From Microbacter sp. GSS18 (GTDB taxonomy: Bacteria > Actinomycetota > Actinomycetes > Actinomycetales > Microbacteriaceae): a DNA stretch of 64,000 bases. Shown piece after piece: positions 42,887 through 51,021 of the stretch. Location of the stretch: positions 2,976,001 to 3,040,000 of the forward strand of contig CP119753.1 of the NCBI GenBank assembly GCA_029319145.1, read 5' to 3'. A model generated the notes under the pieces. It did not search any database. It was not told where the DNA came from and was given only the letters and a program-made list of their open reading frames with translations. Within the stretch, counting starts at the first letter, position 1. Each line of letters starts with the position of its first letter. A program made the position numbers and the translations under genes.

Positions 42887-43579
42887 TCAGTCCTCCACGT
42901 ACTCGAGGCCGGCGGCGGCGAGCGGCTCGCGCATGCCGTAGATGTCGAGGCCCAGGACGCCCTCGCGGAACTTCTGGCGCTTGGCCTCCTCGTTGTCCTC
43001 GCGCTTCTGGCTGGCATCCGCCACCGCTCCGACGAGCTCGCGCGGGACGACCACGACGCCGTCCACATCGGCGACGACCACATCGCCGGGGTTGACGAGC
43101 GCGTTGGCGACGACGACGGGGATGTTCACCGAGCCGAGGGTCGCCTTGACGGTGCCCTTGGAGTTGATCGCGCGCGAGAAGACGGGGAAGTCCATCTTCT
43201 CCAGGTCGGCGACGTCGCGGACGCCGCCGTCGATGACCAGGCCCTTGCAGCCGCGCGCCGTGAGCGAGGTGGCGAGCAGTTCGCCGAAGAAGCCGTCCTC
43301 GCTCTCGGTGGTGCAGCCGGCGACGATGACGTCGCCTTCCTGCACCTGCTCGGCGGCGACGTGGAACATCCAGTTGTCGCCGGGCTGCAGCAGCACCGTG
43401 ACGGCCGGGCCGCACAGCTTCGCGCCGGTGTAGGCCGGGCGGATGTAGGGGCGCAGCAGGCCGACGCGGCCCATGGCCTCGTGGATGGTCGCGACGCCGA
43501 ACTGCGACAGCCTTTCGACGTCGGCGGGGTCGGGACGTTCGATCTTGGTGTGGACGATGCCGAGGTTGTTCAGTCGCAT
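42887..43579 (-). CDS. ligK: 4-carboxy-4-hydroxy-2-oxoadipate aldolase LigK
   Basis: 230 residues, RraA/HMG aldolase family. Typical motifs are FGVATIHEAMGRVGLL, CTTESEDGFFGELLATS and GLVIDGGVRDVADLEKMDFPVF with the metal and substrate-binding Arg-Asp pair. It cleaves the last pathway intermediate to pyruvate and oxaloacetate. Ten nucleotides separate it from ligJ upstream. Confidence 0.92.
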   Translation of the reverse strand: MRLNNLGIVHTKIERPDPADVERLSQFGVATIHEAMGRVGLLRPYIRPAYTGAKLCGPAVTVLLQPGDNWMFHVAAEQVQEGDVIVAGCTTESEDGFFGELLATSLTARGCKGLVIDGGVRDVADLEKMDFPVFSRAINSKGTVKATLGSVNIPVVVANALVNPGDVVVADVDGVVVVPRELVGAVADASQKREDNEEAKRQKFREGVLGLDIYGMREPLAAAGLEYVED

Positions 43580-43589
43580 GTTCTCTTCC

Positions 43590-44618
43590 TCACAGTCCTC
43601 GGGCGATCAGGGCTCGGTCGACGCGCGGGTAGACCCGGCGGGCGTTGCCCTCGAACACCTGCGCGCGCTCGGGGCCTGTCAGGTTCGGGGTCGCGTCGAC
43701 GTAGCGCTTGGTGTCGTCGAAGTAGTGGTCGGTGCGCGGGTCGACGTCGCGCACGGCCCCGATCATCTCGCTCGCGAACAGGATGTTGTCGGTCGGGATG
43801 ACGTTCGTCAGCAGGTCGATGCCCGGCTGGTGGTAGACGCAGGTGTCGAAGAACACGTTGTTCAGCAGGTGCTCCTCGAGTTCGGGCTTCTTCAGCGCCA
43901 TCGCGAGGCCCCGGAACCGTCCCCAGTGGTACGGCACCGCCCCGCCGCCGTGCGGGATGACGAACTTCAGGTCGGGGAAGTCGCGGAAGAGGTCCCCCTT
44001 GAGCAGCTGCATGAACGCTGTCGTGTCGGCGCCGAGGTAGTGGTCGCCGGTGGTGTGGAACTGCGGCTTGCACGACGTCGAGACGTGGATCATCGCGGGG
44101 ATCTCGTACTCGACGAGCTTCTCGTAGATCGGATACCACGAGCGGTCGGTGAGCGCCGGCGCCGTCCACAGGCCGCCGGACGGGTCGGGGTTGAGGTTGA
44201 TCTCGACGGCGCCGAGCTCTTCGACGGCGCGCGTGAGCTCGTCCACGGCGGTCGCGGGGTCCTCGCCCGGCGACTGCGGCAGCATGGCGCCCATGAGGAA
44301 GCGGTCGGGGAAGAGCTCGCTGACGCGGGCCACGAGGTCGTTGCAGATGCGGGCCCACGTCTTGCTGACCGCGAGGTCGCCGATGTGGTGGGCCATGAAC
44401 GAGGCACGTGGGCTGAAGACGGTGAAGTCGGTGCCGCGGTCGTTCATGAGCCGCAGCTGATTGGCCTCGATGGTCTCGCGGATGTCGTCATCGCTGATCT
44501 TCAGCGTCGCGGGATCGGGAGCCTCGCCCTGACCCTCGGTGAAGGCGATCTGCAGGTCACGCCACGCGCCCAGCTGAGCGGGTGCGGTCGTGTAGTGGCC
44601 GTGGATGTCGATGATCAC
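43590..44618 (-). CDS. ligJ: 4-oxalomesaconate hydratase LigJ
   Basis: 342 residues, amidohydrolase-type hydratase: MIIDIHGHYTTAPAQLGAW at the start, INLNPDPSGGLW near residue 150, and PAMIHVSTSC and VIPHGGGAVPYHWGRFRG near 180-225. It hydrates 4-oxalomesaconate to 4-carboxy-4-hydroxy-2-oxoadipate. GTG 44618 with AAGGA nine nucleotides upstream. First gene of the lig operon. No LigU-type tautomerase is seen in the cluster. Confidence 0.9.
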   Translation of the reverse strand: MIIDIHGHYTTAPAQLGAWRDLQIAFTEGQGEAPDPATLKISDDDIRETIEANQLRLMNDRGTDFTVFSPRASFMAHHIGDLAVSKTWARICNDLVARVSELFPDRFLMGAMLPQSPGEDPATAVDELTRAVEELGAVEINLNPDPSGGLWTAPALTDRSWYPIYEKLVEYEIPAMIHVSTSCKPQFHTTGDHYLGADTTAFMQLLKGDLFRDFPDLKFVIPHGGGAVPYHWGRFRGLAMALKKPELEEHLLNNVFFDTCVYHQPGIDLLTNVIPTDNILFASEMIGAVRDVDPRTDHYFDDTKRYVDATPNLTGPERAQVFEGNARRVYPRVDRALIARGL

Positions 44619-44661
44619 CGAGTGTCGTCCTTGTCACTGGATGGGGCGGTCCGTTACGCCG

Positions 44662-44718
44662 ACTGTACGGCGGCCGTTTCTCATGGTCCAATAGATTCTG
44701 GTAGGCACTTCCATAGAT
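44662..44718. promoter_or_regulatory. lig promoter and LysR-type binding region
   Basis: Minus strand: -35 TTGGAC (44691-44686), an 18-nt spacer and -10 TACAGT (44667-44662) before ligJ. Two direct ATAGAT repeats at 44691-44696 and 44713-44718, exactly 22 nt apart (two helical turns) and each with CC nearby, overlap and precede the -35. The layout fits a LysR activator binding between the divergent genes. Confidence 0.65.
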
Positions 44719-44729
44719 GGGATCAATGG

Positions 44730-45635
44730 ATGTCAATACCCGACCTCAACCAGCTGCGGACCTTCGTCGTGCTCTACGAGCTGCGCAGTCTCACCGCCAC
44801 GGCGGACTTCCTGCATGTCACCCAGCCGACCGTGAGCTACACGCTCGCACGCCTGCGTGAGAGGTTCGCGGACGACCTCTTCCGCCGCGAGGGCCACGTG
44901 ATGGTGCCGACGACGCGGGCCACGCAGCTGTTCGGCCCTCTGCACGAAGCGCTCGCCCAGATCGAATCGACCGTGAGCAATGTCGCCGACTTCGACCCGA
45001 GGGGCTTCACGGGCGAGCTCTCGCTCGGACTGACGTCGATCGGCGAGCAGACGTTCCTCCCCCCGATCATGGCCGCGCTCGCCCGCGAGAACTCGAGCGC
45101 GCGGCTGGCGGTGAACCGCCTCGATGCCGACCAGGTCGAGGAGGAGCTGGTGCGCGGCACCCTGGACCTGGCGATCACGGTGTCGCTGATGGATGCCTCG
45201 CGACTGTGGCGCACACCGGTGCGCGATGTCGAGTACGTCGCGCTGTCGTCGGGCCGGCATCCGCTCCCGCCGACCTCGCCCGAGATGTTCGCCGGCCGCG
45301 GCTTCGTGCGCGTGTCGTCGCGCGGCGGGCACGTCTACCCGCTGCAGCTCCTCCTCGAGCACGGCCTCATGCCGCAGGTCTCCCTCACCGTGGAGGAGTA
45401 CGGAACCCTCCCCGCGGTCCTGCAGGACACAGACCTCGTGACATTCCTCCCCCGGCACGTGGCCGAGGTGTTCCGCGGATGGTTCCCGGTGCTGCGGATC
45501 GCGGAGCTCCCGTGGCCCGGTCACTCGACGCCCGTCGCCGTCTTCACCAGGCGCGAGTCGAGCCTGTCCCCGGCGCAACGATGGTTCCGCCGTCTCGTCC
45601 ACGGCGCGGTCGTGGAACCCGGCAGCGAGGTATGA
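44730..45635 (+). CDS. LysR-family regulator of the lig operon
   Basis: 301 residues. N-terminal helix-turn-helix (PDLNQLRTFVVLYELRSL, then TATADFLHVTQPTVSYTLARL), followed by the effector-binding domain with GELSLGLTSIGEQTF. Divergent from ligJ with a 111-nt shared region. By analogy with the Sphingobium LigR system it would activate lig genes in response to protocatechuate or gallate. ATG 44730 is in frame; a nearby ATG at 44726 is not. Confidence 0.9.
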   Translation: MSIPDLNQLRTFVVLYELRSLTATADFLHVTQPTVSYTLARLRERFADDLFRREGHVMVPTTRATQLFGPLHEALAQIESTVSNVADFDPRGFTGELSLGLTSIGEQTFLPPIMAALARENSSARLAVNRLDADQVEEELVRGTLDLAITVSLMDASRLWRTPVRDVEYVALSSGRHPLPPTSPEMFAGRGFVRVSSRGGHVYPLQLLLEHGLMPQVSLTVEEYGTLPAVLQDTDLVTFLPRHVAEVFRGWFPVLRIAELPWPGHSTPVAVFTRRESSLSPAQRWFRRLVHGAVVEPGSEV

Positions 45636-45653
45636 CCGCGGCTCGAGGACGGG

Positions 45654-46307
45654 TCAGGAGCGCCGCGAGCGATTCCAGCTGGCCTTCGCCGGCGCGAAGG
45701 GGCTGCGCACGTGGATGGACCACGTCGAGTGCGGGTGGATCGAGAGGATCGCCTTCTCCCAGAAGGTCCGCGCCTCCTCCGACAGCAGCGGCAGCACGAT
45801 GTCCTTGTCGGCCTCGTCCTCGGGTTTGGGGTGGAAGGCCTTCCAGATGAGCTGCACCTCGGGAGCACCCGTGGGGATGCCGTCGACGTCGAGCACGGCC
45901 CGTTCCCACGGCAGCTGCAGGCGGGGGTCGCGGCGATACACCCAGCGGTCGGCGGTGCCGTCCTCCATGTTCACCTGCAGCACCCACGCATCCCTCTGGG
46001 CGTCGTAGAGGCGCACGGCGAGGTAGGTGGCATCCTCGGGCAGGTCCGTCCACGGCGTCAGCTCGTCGTCGTCCGAGACCCACGCGGTGGTTCCCACCGG
46101 CAGCGCCTCGACGAGCTGGGCGACCTGAGCGTACGGCAGGCTCACGGTCGTCTTGTCGCGTTCACGCAGCGGTTCGCCCATCCACTGGTCGTAGGCGGAT
46201 CCGCCCGAGAGCCACCAGCGGACGGGGGTCGGAGCGAGCAGCTCCGCGACATCCGCGGCGTCGAGCCGCTCCCACCGCGTCGCCTGGTTCGGCGTGGATT
46301 CAGCCAT
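45654..46307 (-). CDS. Nucleotidyltransferase-like protein with altered active site
   Basis: 217 residues. RWWLSGGSAYDQWMGEPLRERDKTTVSL near residue 30 matches the GG-A-D...R segment of aminoglycoside adenylyltransferase-like proteins, but the catalytic DxD that normally follows (R-x-H-x-D-I-D-x) is replaced by DKTTVSL. YRRDPRLQLPWERAV later resembles the same family. Probably not an active nucleotidyltransferase by the standard mechanism. A leaderless-type -10 precedes it. Confidence 0.6.
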   Translation of the reverse strand: MAESTPNQATRWERLDAADVAELLAPTPVRWWLSGGSAYDQWMGEPLRERDKTTVSLPYAQVAQLVEALPVGTTAWVSDDDELTPWTDLPEDATYLAVRLYDAQRDAWVLQVNMEDGTADRWVYRRDPRLQLPWERAVLDVDGIPTGAPEVQLIWKAFHPKPEDEADKDIVLPLLSEEARTFWEKAILSIHPHSTWSIHVRSPFAPAKASWNRSRRS

Positions 46308-46313
46308 GTGATG

Positions 46314-46319
46314 AGCCTA
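46314..46319 (-). promoter_or_regulatory. Leaderless-type -10 for the nucleotidyltransferase-like gene
   Basis: TAGGCT on the minus strand, six nucleotides (CATCAC) before the ATG at 46307. Confidence 0.5.
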
Positions 46320-46338
46320 ACGCCGCCACGTCGAGTGA

Positions 46339-47070
46339 TTACCCGGCGATGCCGCCGGCGAACGCCAGCAGCTTCTCGACCAGCGCGTCGGGCTCGGTGA
46401 CCATCACGAAGTGGCCGGTCGGGATCTCGGTCACCTGCCAGCCCGGCTCCTCGCGCACACGCTGGCGACTCGGCGCGATCGTCGGGTAGGCGGGCTGGTT
46501 GCAGTCGACGAACAGCCGCGGCAGCGACTCGAGCAGCGAGGCGTCGTAATGGAGCGGCTGGCGGTACATGCCGAACGGATGCGGCACGTGCCGGCGCCGC
46601 AGCCACGCGGCATCCGCTTCGCTCAGCCCGAAGCCCTCCTCGGGGTCGGGCGGCGGAAGGCAGTTGTCGTTCTCGGCGGCGGCGGCCAGGCGCGATGCCA
46701 CGATCTCGGGCGGATGCGCGACGCCCCACCCCTCGCCGGGGGCCGGCACCATGGCATCGACGTAGACCATGCCGCCGAGGCGCCCGGGGAGCGCTGCGCC
46801 GACGCCGGTGATGACCATGCCGCCGTAGCTGTGGCCGACCAGCACGACGTCCTCGAGTTCCTCGGCCGCGATGAGACCGACCACGTCGGCGATGTGGGTG
46901 TCCAGGTCGATGTCGGGCCGCAGCAGGTGGGCCCGCTCGCCGTCTCCGGTGAGGGTGACGGCGTGCACCTCGTGGCCGGCGTCGCGGAGCGGGCCGATGA
47001 CGCGGCGCCAGATCCAGCCGCCGCCCCAGGCGCCGTGCACGAGGACGATCGGTGGCTTGGCTGCGGGCAT
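46339..47070 (-). CDS. Alpha/beta hydrolase (esterase/hydroxynitrile lyase-like)
   Basis: 243 residues. PPIVLVHGAWGGGWIWRRV at the N-terminus, the nucleophile elbow VGHSYGGMV near residue 80, and the late histidine in EIPTGHFVMVTEP. This pattern is that of the salicylate esterase/EstC-like group. Substrate unknown; single gene. Confidence 0.87.
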   Translation of the reverse strand: MPAAKPPIVLVHGAWGGGWIWRRVIGPLRDAGHEVHAVTLTGDGERAHLLRPDIDLDTHIADVVGLIAAEELEDVVLVGHSYGGMVITGVGAALPGRLGGMVYVDAMVPAPGEGWGVAHPPEIVASRLAAAAENDNCLPPPDPEEGFGLSEADAAWLRRRHVPHPFGMYRQPLHYDASLLESLPRLFVDCNQPAYPTIAPSRQRVREEPGWQVTEIPTGHFVMVTEPDALVEKLLAFAGGIAG

Positions 47071-47127
47071 GTCGGGCTCTCCTTCGAGTGGCGTCGCCTC
47101 AGAACGCCGAGCGACGTGTGGAGGCTA

Positions 47128-47832
47128 TCAGGGACGCGAGGCGGTCAGCGCCGCGGCCGACTGGACGCCGAGACGGACGAATCCGAGCCTCTGCCCGAGG
47201 CGCATCGATGCGTCGTTCCCCCGGCGGCTCCGCCACTGGGCGATCAGGCCCGCCTCGATCGCCGCCCGCACAGCCGTGGCGGCGGCCGCGCTCGCGAAGC
47301 CCGCGCGGCGGCCCTCGGCGCGGGCGATCACGCCGAGCTGGGCCAGGTGCGTGTGCCACGGGGAGAAGCCCGCGACGGCTGCCGGTCGGCCCTCTGCCGC
47401 CCACGAGACCCATGCTCGGTGCATCTCATCGAGGCCGCTCTCCTGCCATTCCGACTCGGCGACCCCGGTGCGCACCGCGCGAAGGTCTGCCGGGCCGGCT
47501 TCCGTGACCCGCACCCACGGCCGGTCGGGACGGCGTTCGGTGAAGAGCAGGTCTGCGGTGCCGATGGGCGCGGCGGGGACGGGCAGCATCCGGGCCAAGG
47601 CATGGGCGTCGATCAGCGCCTCCCACGCCGCGGCGCGCACGGTGTCCACGACGATCGGGGGCGCGGCCACCAGGCGGTGGCCGTCGACCTCGGCGACGAT
47701 GACGGCGGCGAGGTCCGGGCGCTCGACGATCGTCTCCTCGCCCCGACGAAGCTCATCCGGAGGGGTGCCGACGGCGCTCGCCCATGCCGCCAGAATGCGC
47801 TCCCGAGCCCGCGAAGACAGCTCCTCGGACAT
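47128..47832 (-). CDS. GNAT-family N-acetyltransferase
   Basis: 234 residues. The C-terminal half holds the acetyl-CoA site: QLGVIARAEGRRAGFASAAAATAV with the R/Q-x-x-G-x-G/A loop, ending SMRLGQRLGFVRLG. The N-terminal half is divergent, as in two-lobe GNAT proteins. ATG 47832 is preferred because GGGAGGG lies at suitable spacing; a GTG three codons upstream directly abuts it. Confidence 0.8.
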   Translation of the reverse strand: MSEELSSRARERILAAWASAVGTPPDELRRGEETIVERPDLAAVIVAEVDGHRLVAAPPIVVDTVRAAAWEALIDAHALARMLPVPAAPIGTADLLFTERRPDRPWVRVTEAGPADLRAVRTGVAESEWQESGLDEMHRAWVSWAAEGRPAAVAGFSPWHTHLAQLGVIARAEGRRAGFASAAAATAVRAAIEAGLIAQWRSRRGNDASMRLGQRLGFVRLGVQSAAALTASRP

Positions 47833-47901
47833 GACCGTCACCCTCCCGTTCTACCGGTTGGGATCGCCCGGGTGTTGTCGCGGCAGCGCGCCGCCGTTCG
47901 A

Positions 47902-49077
47902 TCAGGCGACGGACCGAGCGGTGCGCGGACGCAGCGCGGCGGTGATCTCGGCGACGGCCGCGCGGCCCGCTCGGTTGGCGCCGACGGTGGACTGCGAGGG
48001 CCCGTAGCCGATCAGGTGCAGCCGCGGTTCGTCCTGCACCCGCGTGCCGCTGACGGCGATGCCGCCGGCCGGGTTGCGCAGGCCGAGCGGCTCGAGGTGG
48101 GCGAGGGCGGGCCGGAAGCCGGTGGCCCAGACGATCGTGTCGATCGGCGTGAACGACCCGTCCGCCTCGCGCACCCCGTCGGGTTCGATCGCGCTGAACA
48201 TCGGGCGGCGGTCGAGCACGCCGCGCTCCTCGGCGGCGCGGGTGTACGAGGTGTGCGGGAGCCCGGTGTACGAGACCACGCTCCGCGGGGCACGCCCTGC
48301 CTCGGCGTCCGCGGTCACCCGGGCGATCACCTCGCGCCCCACCGTCTCGGGCTCGAACTCGACGTCGAGCCATCGCGGCTCGCGGCGTGTGTACCAGAAC
48401 ACGGGGGCGACCCGCGAGATCTCCTCGAGATGCTGCACCGCCGAGATGCCTCCGCCGACGATCGCGACGCGGTGGCCCGCGAACTCCTGGAGGGACGCGT
48501 AGTCGCGGGTGTGCAGCTGACGTCCGCGGAACGTCGCGGCGCCGGCGTACTCGGGGCGCAGCGGGTTGTCCCACGTGCCGGTCGCGTTGATGACGGAACC
48601 GGCCAGCCACGCCCCGCGATCGGTCTCGACGAGCAGGTCGCCGTGCGGGTCGACATCCACGCGCGCGACGCTCGTCACGTGCACGGGCCGGACGATCGGC
48701 AGATCGAACGCGCGTTCATAGTCTGCGAAGTAGTCGGGGACGGCCTGCCGACTGGCGGCGTGGGGATCCACGTCGCGCTGCGCCATCCCGGGCAGGTCGA
48801 AGATGCCGTTGACCGTCTCCATCGTCAGCGACGGCCACCGGTGCTGCCACGCACCGCCGGGCCGGCTGTTCGCGTCGAAGACGACGAAGGTGCGGTCGCC
48901 GGCCGGGTCGGCGACCGCACTGGTGAAGCCGCGCCGCTGCAGGTGGTGGGCAGCGGACAGGCCCGCTTGGCCGGCCCCGATGACCACGACCGTCGCGCGC
49001 GCGGGCTCCCCCAAGCCTCCGGTCCGCATGCCGTCGTCATCCACGCTCGAGGACAACGCCTCGCGACCGACTTCCAT
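47902..49077 (-). CDS. Flavin-containing monooxygenase-like oxidoreductase
   Basis: 391 residues. FAD site VVVIGAGQAGLSAAHHL near residue 30, an NADPH-type Rossmann site VAIVGGGISAVQHL near 205, and the closing ATG motif IVWATGFRPAL near 320. The family includes FMO/trk-type and Baeyer-Villiger enzymes; there is no full BVMO fingerprint. Start uncertain: ATG 49077 (used) or ATG 49029. It lies 38 nt after the MarR-GNAT-dehydrogenase fusion gene and is probably co-transcribed with it. Confidence 0.82.
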   Translation of the reverse strand: MEVGREALSSSVDDDGMRTGGLGEPARATVVVIGAGQAGLSAAHHLQRRGFTSAVADPAGDRTFVVFDANSRPGGAWQHRWPSLTMETVNGIFDLPGMAQRDVDPHAASRQAVPDYFADYERAFDLPIVRPVHVTSVARVDVDPHGDLLVETDRGAWLAGSVINATGTWDNPLRPEYAGAATFRGRQLHTRDYASLQEFAGHRVAIVGGGISAVQHLEEISRVAPVFWYTRREPRWLDVEFEPETVGREVIARVTADAEAGRAPRSVVSYTGLPHTSYTRAAEERGVLDRRPMFSAIEPDGVREADGSFTPIDTIVWATGFRPALAHLEPLGLRNPAGGIAVSGTRVQDEPRLHLIGYGPSQSTVGANRAGRAAVAEITAALRPRTARSVA

Positions 49078-49115
49078 TCCTATGCATGAAGATCGCCGGA
49101 CCGCACCGTCGCGCT

Positions 49116-50894
49116 CTACGCCTGCGCGTTCAGGTCGCTCATCGTCTCGATGACCGCGATGGCGTCGAGGTGCCCATCGCCCCGCGCGACACCGTCGGCG
49201 AAGAGCTGCGCGCACACGTCGATCACGGGTGTCGCGATCCCCGCGGCGCGGGCCGCCCCGAGGATCAGGCCGGCGTTGGCGGCCCCGTCCGCGACGGACG
49301 CCTGCGCGGACATGTCCGCCCGCACGAGCTTGTCGGTCTTGACGCGTGAGATCGGCGACGACATCTGCCCGGCATCGAGGATCTGACGAAGCACGGCGAG
49401 GTCGACCCCGTGCTCCCGCCCGAAGTGGAACGACTCGGCCAGGCCGGTCAGCAGCGACACGAGGAAGACGTTGACGCTGAGCTTCATCGTGAGGGCGCCG
49501 GGCACCTCGCCGCACGGTGTGACCTGCGCGCACAGGGGGGTCATGAGGGGACGGACGCGGGAGACCGCGTCCTCCGGCCCCGCGATCATCGCGAGGAGCT
49601 CGCCGTTCTGCGCAGGCACGCGCGAGCCCGACACCGGCGCTTCGACGTAGGTGCCGCCGGCGGCGCGGATGTCCTCGTCGAGCCGCCGAGATGCCTCCGG
49701 CGCGATCGTCCCCATGTTCACGAGGGTCCGGCCCGCGACGAAGGAGCCGATCGCCCCGGTGTCGTCGCGGATCACGGCGTCGATGGCCTGCTCGTTGCGG
49801 AGCATCATGATGACCGTGTCGGATGCCGCGAACACATCGGCGGGTGTCGGTGCCGCGACCGCGCCCGCGCTCTCGAGGTCGCGCAGGGCGGCATCCGAGC
49901 GATTCCAGACCGTGAGCGGCACGCCGGCCCCGACGAGCCGCCGCGCCATGATCGACCCCATCAGCCCGAGCCCGAGGAATCCGGCCCGGCCGTGCGTCAG
50001 ATGCTTCTCGAACCAGTGATGCGCGTACGGCTCGTCGTTGAACGCGGGGATCTCGGTGTAGCCGGCCGTGCGGTACAGCCGGATCGCCTCGGTGAGGTTG
50101 CGGTTGGTGTCGAGCCGCACGACCGTCGCCTCGGCGTCGCGGGCGACGTCCTCGATCGCGTTGAGCAGGCGTCGCCCGAGCCCCGTTCCACGCACCTGCC
50201 GCGCCACCCACAGGCGCTTGATCTCACCGACGCCGTCGTGATGCAGCTTCACCCCGACGCATCCGACGGGCACGCCCTTGAGGGTCGCGAGCAGGAACCG
50301 TCCGGCCGGCGGGCGCATCGAGTCGCCGGGAGTGGGCCGCGTGACAGCCGGGTCGAAGGTGACGTCGAACCGCTCGGCGAGCACGGCGAAGTACTCGCCG
50401 ATGGCGAACCGTCCCTCGACGGAGTCCGGGTCGGCCTCGCCGACCTCGACGGCGGATGCCGTGAAGAGCCGTTGCACGGTCGACGCGGCGTCGACGAGCT
50501 CCTGCTGCTGGCTCTCGGTGAGCGGCGACAGGATGGCGTCGGCGAGCTCGTCCGAGCGGTCGTCCAGGACGTCGATCTCGGCCCGGCCCGCGGGTGTCGG
50601 CACGGCGCGGCGGACCCGGCTGTCGTCGCCGGAGGCGACCGTCTCCACCAGTCCCTCGGTCTCGAGCGACCGCAGCAGGCGGCTGAGGTATCCGGAGTCG
50701 AGGTCCAGCCGCGCGCGGAGCTCGCGCACGTCCGCGCCGTCCCTGCCGATCTCCCACAGCAGGCGGTCGAGGGCGAGCGAGCGCCCGCGGTCGAGGTAGT
50801 GATCTTCGAGGACGCCGATGCGCTCGGTCACCGTGCGGTTGAAGGCGCGCAGAATGCTGATGCGGTCTGTTCCACGAGGGGGGCTGTCCGACAT
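49116..50894 (-). CDS. Fusion protein: MarR regulator, GNAT acetyltransferase and beta-hydroxyacid dehydrogenase
   Basis: 592 residues in one uninterrupted frame. Residues 1-145 are a MarR winged helix (LDLDSGYLSRLLRSLETEGL, then SRVRRAVPTPAGR). Residues about 150-298 are a GNAT domain (GEIKRLWVARQVRGTGLGRRLL, ending TEAIRLYRTAGYTEI). Residues about 303-592 are a 3-hydroxyisobutyrate dehydrogenase-type enzyme with GFLGLGLMGSIMARRL, the PVSGSRVPAQNGEL motif and catalytic K471 in GALTMKLSVN. MarR-GNAT fusions are known; the third domain joined in frame is unusual. Seam near 49985-50000. Confidence 0.85.
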   Translation of the reverse strand: MSDSPPRGTDRISILRAFNRTVTERIGVLEDHYLDRGRSLALDRLLWEIGRDGADVRELRARLDLDSGYLSRLLRSLETEGLVETVASGDDSRVRRAVPTPAGRAEIDVLDDRSDELADAILSPLTESQQQELVDAASTVQRLFTASAVEVGEADPDSVEGRFAIGEYFAVLAERFDVTFDPAVTRPTPGDSMRPPAGRFLLATLKGVPVGCVGVKLHHDGVGEIKRLWVARQVRGTGLGRRLLNAIEDVARDAEATVVRLDTNRNLTEAIRLYRTAGYTEIPAFNDEPYAHHWFEKHLTHGRAGFLGLGLMGSIMARRLVGAGVPLTVWNRSDAALRDLESAGAVAAPTPADVFAASDTVIMMLRNEQAIDAVIRDDTGAIGSFVAGRTLVNMGTIAPEASRRLDEDIRAAGGTYVEAPVSGSRVPAQNGELLAMIAGPEDAVSRVRPLMTPLCAQVTPCGEVPGALTMKLSVNVFLVSLLTGLAESFHFGREHGVDLAVLRQILDAGQMSSPISRVKTDKLVRADMSAQASVADGAANAGLILGAARAAGIATPVIDVCAQLFADGVARGDGHLDAIAVIETMSDLNAQA

Positions 50895-50898
50895 ACCT

Positions 50899-50916
50899 CT
50901 GACTTTAGTCAGCTAA
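50899..50916. promoter_or_regulatory. MarR-type operator and leaderless -10
   Basis: CTGAC-TTTA-GTCAG (50899-50912) overlaps a second inverted pair TTAG/CTAA ending at 50916. On the minus strand TAAAGT (50907-50902) sits seven nucleotides before the ATG at 50894, so the palindrome covers the presumed -10. A position expected for autorepression. Confidence 0.6.
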
Positions 50917-50953
50917 TCTCCTCCACGCATCCTCGCCGGGCCGCGCCGACAGC

Positions 50954-51003
50954 GATGCGGGGGCGGATCCGCTCGGAGGACCGAGGTGGATCCGCCCCGC
51001 ATC
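50954..51003. terminator. Long hairpin after the M14 peptidase gene
   Basis: GATGCGGGGGCGGATCC (50954-50970) pairs with GGATCCGCCCCGCATC (50988-51003) with a single bulge, 17-nt loop. It lies 18 nt beyond the peptidase stop in its direction of transcription. Confidence 0.75.
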
Positions 51004-51021
51004 AGGCGGTGGATTCGACCG

